From contig NZ_JAKJIC010000010.1 in NCBI RefSeq assembly GCF_021864535.1, positions 62,001 through 126,000 of the forward strand: 64,000 bases of DNA. The letters run 5' to 3'. Position numbers and translations under genes: made by a program. Every line of letters starts with the position of its first letter. Position 1 is the stretch's first letter. Shown piece by piece: positions 61,579 to 64,000 of this stretch. The notes beneath the pieces were generated by a model. That model worked only from the letters and a program-made list of their open reading frames with translations, was not told the DNA's origin and did no database searches. The DNA is from Oryzibacter oryziterrae. Its GTDB lineage: Bacteria > Pseudomonadota > Alphaproteobacteria > Rhizobiales > Pleomorphomonadaceae.

Positions 61579-63309
61579 ATGGCAAAAGTCATCCGCGTTA
61601 ACATGACGGACCTCACGGTTCGTACGGAAGAGGCTCCGGCAGCCTGGGCAGGTCTCGGCGGTCGCGCCCTCACCTCCACCATCGTGGCCGAGGAAGTTCC
61701 CCCCACCTGCCACCCGCTCGGCCCCAACAACAAGCTGGTGTTCGCGCCCGGCCTGCTGTCCGGCACGGCGGCCGCCAACTCCGGCCGCTTCTCGGCTGGC
61801 GCAAAGAGCCCGCTGACCGGCACCATCAAGGAAAGCAACTCCGGCGGCACCTCGGCCCGCCTGCTGTCCCGCCTCGACATCAAGGCGTTGATCTTCGAAG
61901 GCCAGCCGGTCGGCGACGCCTGGTATCGGGTGCATGTGAACAAGGATGGCGTGACCATCGAGCAGGAAACCGAGACGCTCGGCAAGACCAACTTTGCCGT
62001 TCTTGAAAGCGTGGCGTCCCGCTTCAGCGAAGACTTCGGCGTGCTGACCATCGGCCCGGCCGGCGAACAGATGATGGGCATCGCCAACATCTCCGTGCGC
62101 GACACCGAAGGCAAGCTGCGCAGCTTCGGCCGCGGCGGTCTCGGCGCCGTCATGGGCTCCAAGAAGATCAAGTTCATCACCATCGATGGCGACGGTTCTT
62201 CCCCGATCAAGCTCGCCGATCCCAATGCCTTCAAGGCCGCGTCCATGGTCTTCACCAAGACGCTGAAGGACCACCCGGTCTCCGGTCAGGGCCTCTACAC
62301 CTACGGCACTGCCGTTCTGGTCAACATCCTGCACGAAGCCGGTGGCCTGCCGACCAAGAACTTCACGTCCGGCCAGTACGAACACCACGAGAAGATCTCG
62401 GGCGAGAAGATGTATGAGAACATCACCGCCCGTGGCGGCGAGCCGAGCCATGGCTGCTCCAACGGCTGCGTGATCCAGTGCTCGCAGGTCTACAAGGACA
62501 CCGCCGGCAACTATGTCACCTCCGGCTTCGAGTATGAAACCATCTGGGCGCTGGGTGCCGACTGCTGCATCGACGACCTCGACATCATCGCCGAGATCGA
62601 CAATGTGATGGACGACCTCGGTGTCGACAGCATCGAGACCGGCGTGATGTTCGCCGTGGCCATGGAAGCGGGCATCCTGCCCTGGGGCGACGGCAAGGAA
62701 ATCATCCGCCTGCTGCGCGAAGAAGTCCAGAAGGCGACCCCGCTCGGTCGCGTCCTTGGCGGCGGCACGCTGGCGGTCGGCAAGGCCTATGGCCTGACCC
62801 GCATCCCCGTCGTCAAGGGCCAGGCGATCCCCGCCTATGACCCGCGCGCCGTCAAGGGCATCGGCGTCACCTATGCCACCACCACCATGGGCGCCGACCA
62901 CACCGCCGGTTACTCGATAGCCACCAACATCCTGAACGTCGGTGGCAAGGTCGATCCGCTCACCAACGTGGGACAGGTGGAACTGTCGCGCAACCTGCAG
63001 ATCGCCACGGCGGCCATCGACTCGACGGGCCTGTGCCTGTTCATCGCCTTCCCGGCCCTCGACATTCCCGAATGTCTCGGATCGGCAGTGGACATGATCA
63101 ACGCCCGCTACGGCATCAAGCTGACGATGGACGACGTGATCGGCCTCGGCAAGACGGTGCTGAAGATCGAGCACGAGTTCAACCTCAAGGCCGGCATCGG
63201 TCCCGAACAGGATCGCCTGCCCGAGTTCTTCGAACTCGAGTCGATCGCCCCGCACAATGTGAAGTGGGACATGGATCAGAAGGAACTCGAGTCCTTCTGG
63301 AACTTCTGA
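61579..63309 (+). CDS. Aldehyde:ferredoxin oxidoreductase
   Basis: 576 residues with the AOR layout. The N-terminal domain (KVIRVNMTDLTVRTEE, GLGGRALTSTIVAEEVPP, NKLVFAPGLLSGTAAANSGRFS) binds the pterins. The [4Fe-4S] cysteines lie in HGCSNGCVIQC, and the fourth in DSTGLCLFIAFP. In P. furiosus AOR the spacing is C-x2-C-x3-C; here it is C-x3-C-x3-C, a subfamily variant. Family enzymes use a bis-pyranopterin tungsten (or Mo) cofactor to interconvert aldehydes and acids with ferredoxin. ATG 61579 follows GGAGG. The next gene encodes a MoaD/ThiS-like sulfur carrier. Confidence 0.92.
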   Translation: MAKVIRVNMTDLTVRTEEAPAAWAGLGGRALTSTIVAEEVPPTCHPLGPNNKLVFAPGLLSGTAAANSGRFSAGAKSPLTGTIKESNSGGTSARLLSRLDIKALIFEGQPVGDAWYRVHVNKDGVTIEQETETLGKTNFAVLESVASRFSEDFGVLTIGPAGEQMMGIANISVRDTEGKLRSFGRGGLGAVMGSKKIKFITIDGDGSSPIKLADPNAFKAASMVFTKTLKDHPVSGQGLYTYGTAVLVNILHEAGGLPTKNFTSGQYEHHEKISGEKMYENITARGGEPSHGCSNGCVIQCSQVYKDTAGNYVTSGFEYETIWALGADCCIDDLDIIAEIDNVMDDLGVDSIETGVMFAVAMEAGILPWGDGKEIIRLLREEVQKATPLGRVLGGGTLAVGKAYGLTRIPVVKGQAIPAYDPRAVKGIGVTYATTTMGADHTAGYSIATNILNVGGKVDPLTNVGQVELSRNLQIATAAIDSTGLCLFIAFPALDIPECLGSAVDMINARYGIKLTMDDVIGLGKTVLKIEHEFNLKAGIGPEQDRLPEFFELESIAPHNVKWDMDQKELESFWNF

Positions 63310-63321
63310 TCCGGAGTGCGC

Positions 63322-63546
63322 ATGCAGATCACGGTCAAGCTGTTCGCGACCTTCCGGGAAGGGCGCTTCAAGCAAGCCGATCGGGACTACCCGATCGGCA
63401 CCACGGTGGCGAATGTGGTCGATGACCTCGCCATCGTGCCGTCCGAGATCGGCATGATCTTCGTGAAGGGACGTGCGGCCGAAATGGACTACGTCCTCAA
63501 GGAAAACGACGCGCTGGCCTTGTTTCCACTGCTTGGGGGTGGCTAA
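63322..63546 (+). CDS. MoaD/ThiS-like ubiquitin-fold sulfur carrier
   Basis: 74 residues with a beta-grasp fold: MQITVKLFATFREGRF, a central EIGMIFVKGRAAEMDYVLKEND and the C-terminal LALFPLLGGG. The double-Gly end is where an E1-like enzyme adenylates and a sulfur is attached. It is encoded 12 bp after the oxidoreductase and before a MoeB/ThiF-type E1 gene, so it likely feeds molybdopterin or a tungsten-cofactor variant for that enzyme. ATG 63322 follows GGAG at 6 nt. Confidence 0.9.
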   Translation: MQITVKLFATFREGRFKQADRDYPIGTTVANVVDDLAIVPSEIGMIFVKGRAAEMDYVLKENDALALFPLLGGG

Positions 63547-63600
63547 TCCTGTCTCCTCCAGAGCCTTCGCCGGCCAAGTTGCATGATTTGGTCGGCTAGG

Positions 63601-63780
63601 GTGAGAGCAGCCGCCTTTCGATCAGATTGTTCCAATCTGATCGGCGGGTGCTCTGGGGATGTTTCCAGCCTCTCCGCTTCGGCAGGACGAACCGAGTTCA
63701 GGCAGATCATCGGTTCGTCTCCCAAGCGAAACAAGTTTAGCCTGTCGTCGAGGGAGCCTCATACGGAGGGGCTCCCTCAT
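63601..63780 (+). ncRNA. Candidate structured RNA between MoaD-like and MoeB-like genes
   Basis: Three perfect stems occur in ~160 nt. CGATCAGATTG/CAATCTGATCG (63619-63629 with 63633-63643, 3-nt loop). GACGAACCGA/TCGGTTCGTC (63686-63695 with 63710-63719). GAGGGAGCC/GGCTCCCTC (63750-63758 with 63770-63778), which lies 22 bp before the MoeB-like start. A shorter CTGG/CCAG pair lies near 63653-63668. The last hairpin is followed by ATCATTTTC, possibly a weak terminator. A regulatory leader controlling the E1-like gene, possibly a cofactor riboswitch, is inference. Confidence 0.5.
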
Positions 63781-63800
63781 CATTTTCGGGAAGAGAACCC

Positions 63801-64000
63801 ATGGCCGACACCAGCTTGAGCCCGGAAGAGCTTTCCCGCTACTCGCGTCACATCCTGCTGCGTGACGTCGGCGGCCCCGGTCAGCAGAAGCTGAAGGCCG
63901 CGCGGGTGCTCTGCGTCGGCGCCGGCGGTCTCGGTTCGCCCATCATCGAATATCTGGCCGCAGCCGGCATCGGCACGCTCGGCCTCGTCGATGACGACGT
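63801..64000 (+). CDS. MoeB/ThiF-like adenylyltransferase, 5' part only
   Basis: The first 66 residues: SLSPEELSRYSRHILLRDVGG, QQKLKAARVLCVGAGGLG and SPIIEYLAAAGIGTLGLVDDD. RYSRHILL and the Rossmann GxGxxG with terminal Asp are diagnostic of E1-like ThiF/MoeB enzymes. It would activate the C-terminal Gly of the MoaD-like carrier. ATG 63801 follows GGGAAGAG. The gene runs out of the window, so MoeB versus ThiF versus sulfurtransferase-fused forms cannot be resolved. Confidence 0.88.
   Translation, partial: MADTSLSPEELSRYSRHILLRDVGGPGQQKLKAARVLCVGAGGLGSPIIEYLAAAGIGTLGLVDDD

Overview
The window is GC-rich bacterial DNA with dense, mostly overlapping operons. Gene content points to an alphaproteobacterium of the Hyphomicrobiales (Rhizobiales): UgpC/MalK-type sugar ABC importers, rhizobial-type small stress proteins, a CheB-CheR hybrid kinase and an MtnK-type methionine salvage operon. 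A complete sugar PTS with a LicT-type antiterminator, an acetoin-reductase-like SDR and a tungsten/molybdenum aldehyde:ferredoxin oxidoreductase suggest a facultatively fermentative sugar user, for example Pleomorphomonas-like. The genus is inference; no rRNA or tRNA was found.

Layout: (1) 1-4491, minus strand: methionine salvage (mtnB, mtnD, partial mtnK) and reverse transsulfuration (cbs, cystathionine lyase/synthase). (2) 4582-6296: an aldo/keto reductase between two remnants of a sugar ABC importer. (3) 6713-14661: alpha-xylosidase and its ABC importer, with a divergent LacI regulator and a perfect 16-bp operator. (4) 14788-22396: beta-glucoside PTS operon. A promoter is followed by an RNA antiterminator/terminator switch, then an EIIB-EIIB-EIIC-EIIA permease, a LicT/BglG antiterminator, an EIIA-HPr-EI fusion, 6-phospho-beta-glucosidase and a terminator. 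(5) 22548-26618: polyphosphate kinase 2, an aminotransferase and an aromatic-type aldehyde dehydrogenase. (6) 26946-35062: kdpFABCDE potassium system, with an extra 31-residue membrane microprotein ahead of kdpF. (7) 35268-39077: GT4 glycosyltransferase and GH130 phosphorylase pair. (8) 39338-43735: minus-strand cluster of small stress/envelope proteins (DUF1269, DUF3309, PRC-barrel, CsbD, SOUL, Dps, holin-like, YqjD-like). (9) 44015-47101: acetoin-reductase-like SDR, the first copy of a duplicated divergent cassette and a two-gene operon of small proteins. (10) 47584-55029: PHP phosphatase, metallophosphoesterase and TetR regulator, divergent from a UgpABCE-like importer. (11) 55162-60662: the second cassette copy, then a giant CheB-CheR-PAS-kinase-REC-REC-LuxR protein. 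(12) 60891-64000: ModE-like regulator, aldehyde ferredoxin oxidoreductase, MoaD/ThiS-like carrier, a highly structured intercistronic segment and the start of a MoeB/ThiF-like enzyme.

The genes suggest three glycan or sugar routes: alpha-xylosides through ABC plus GH31, beta-glucosides through a self-contained PTS, and a TetR-controlled substrate that is probably a phosphorylated compound. The most interesting items are the LicT-style RNA switch with a doubly redundant PTS relay, the duplicated small-protein cassette, the kdp microprotein, the one-chain signalling protein, the 125-bp inverted repeat pair and the structured RNA candidate before the MoeB-like gene.
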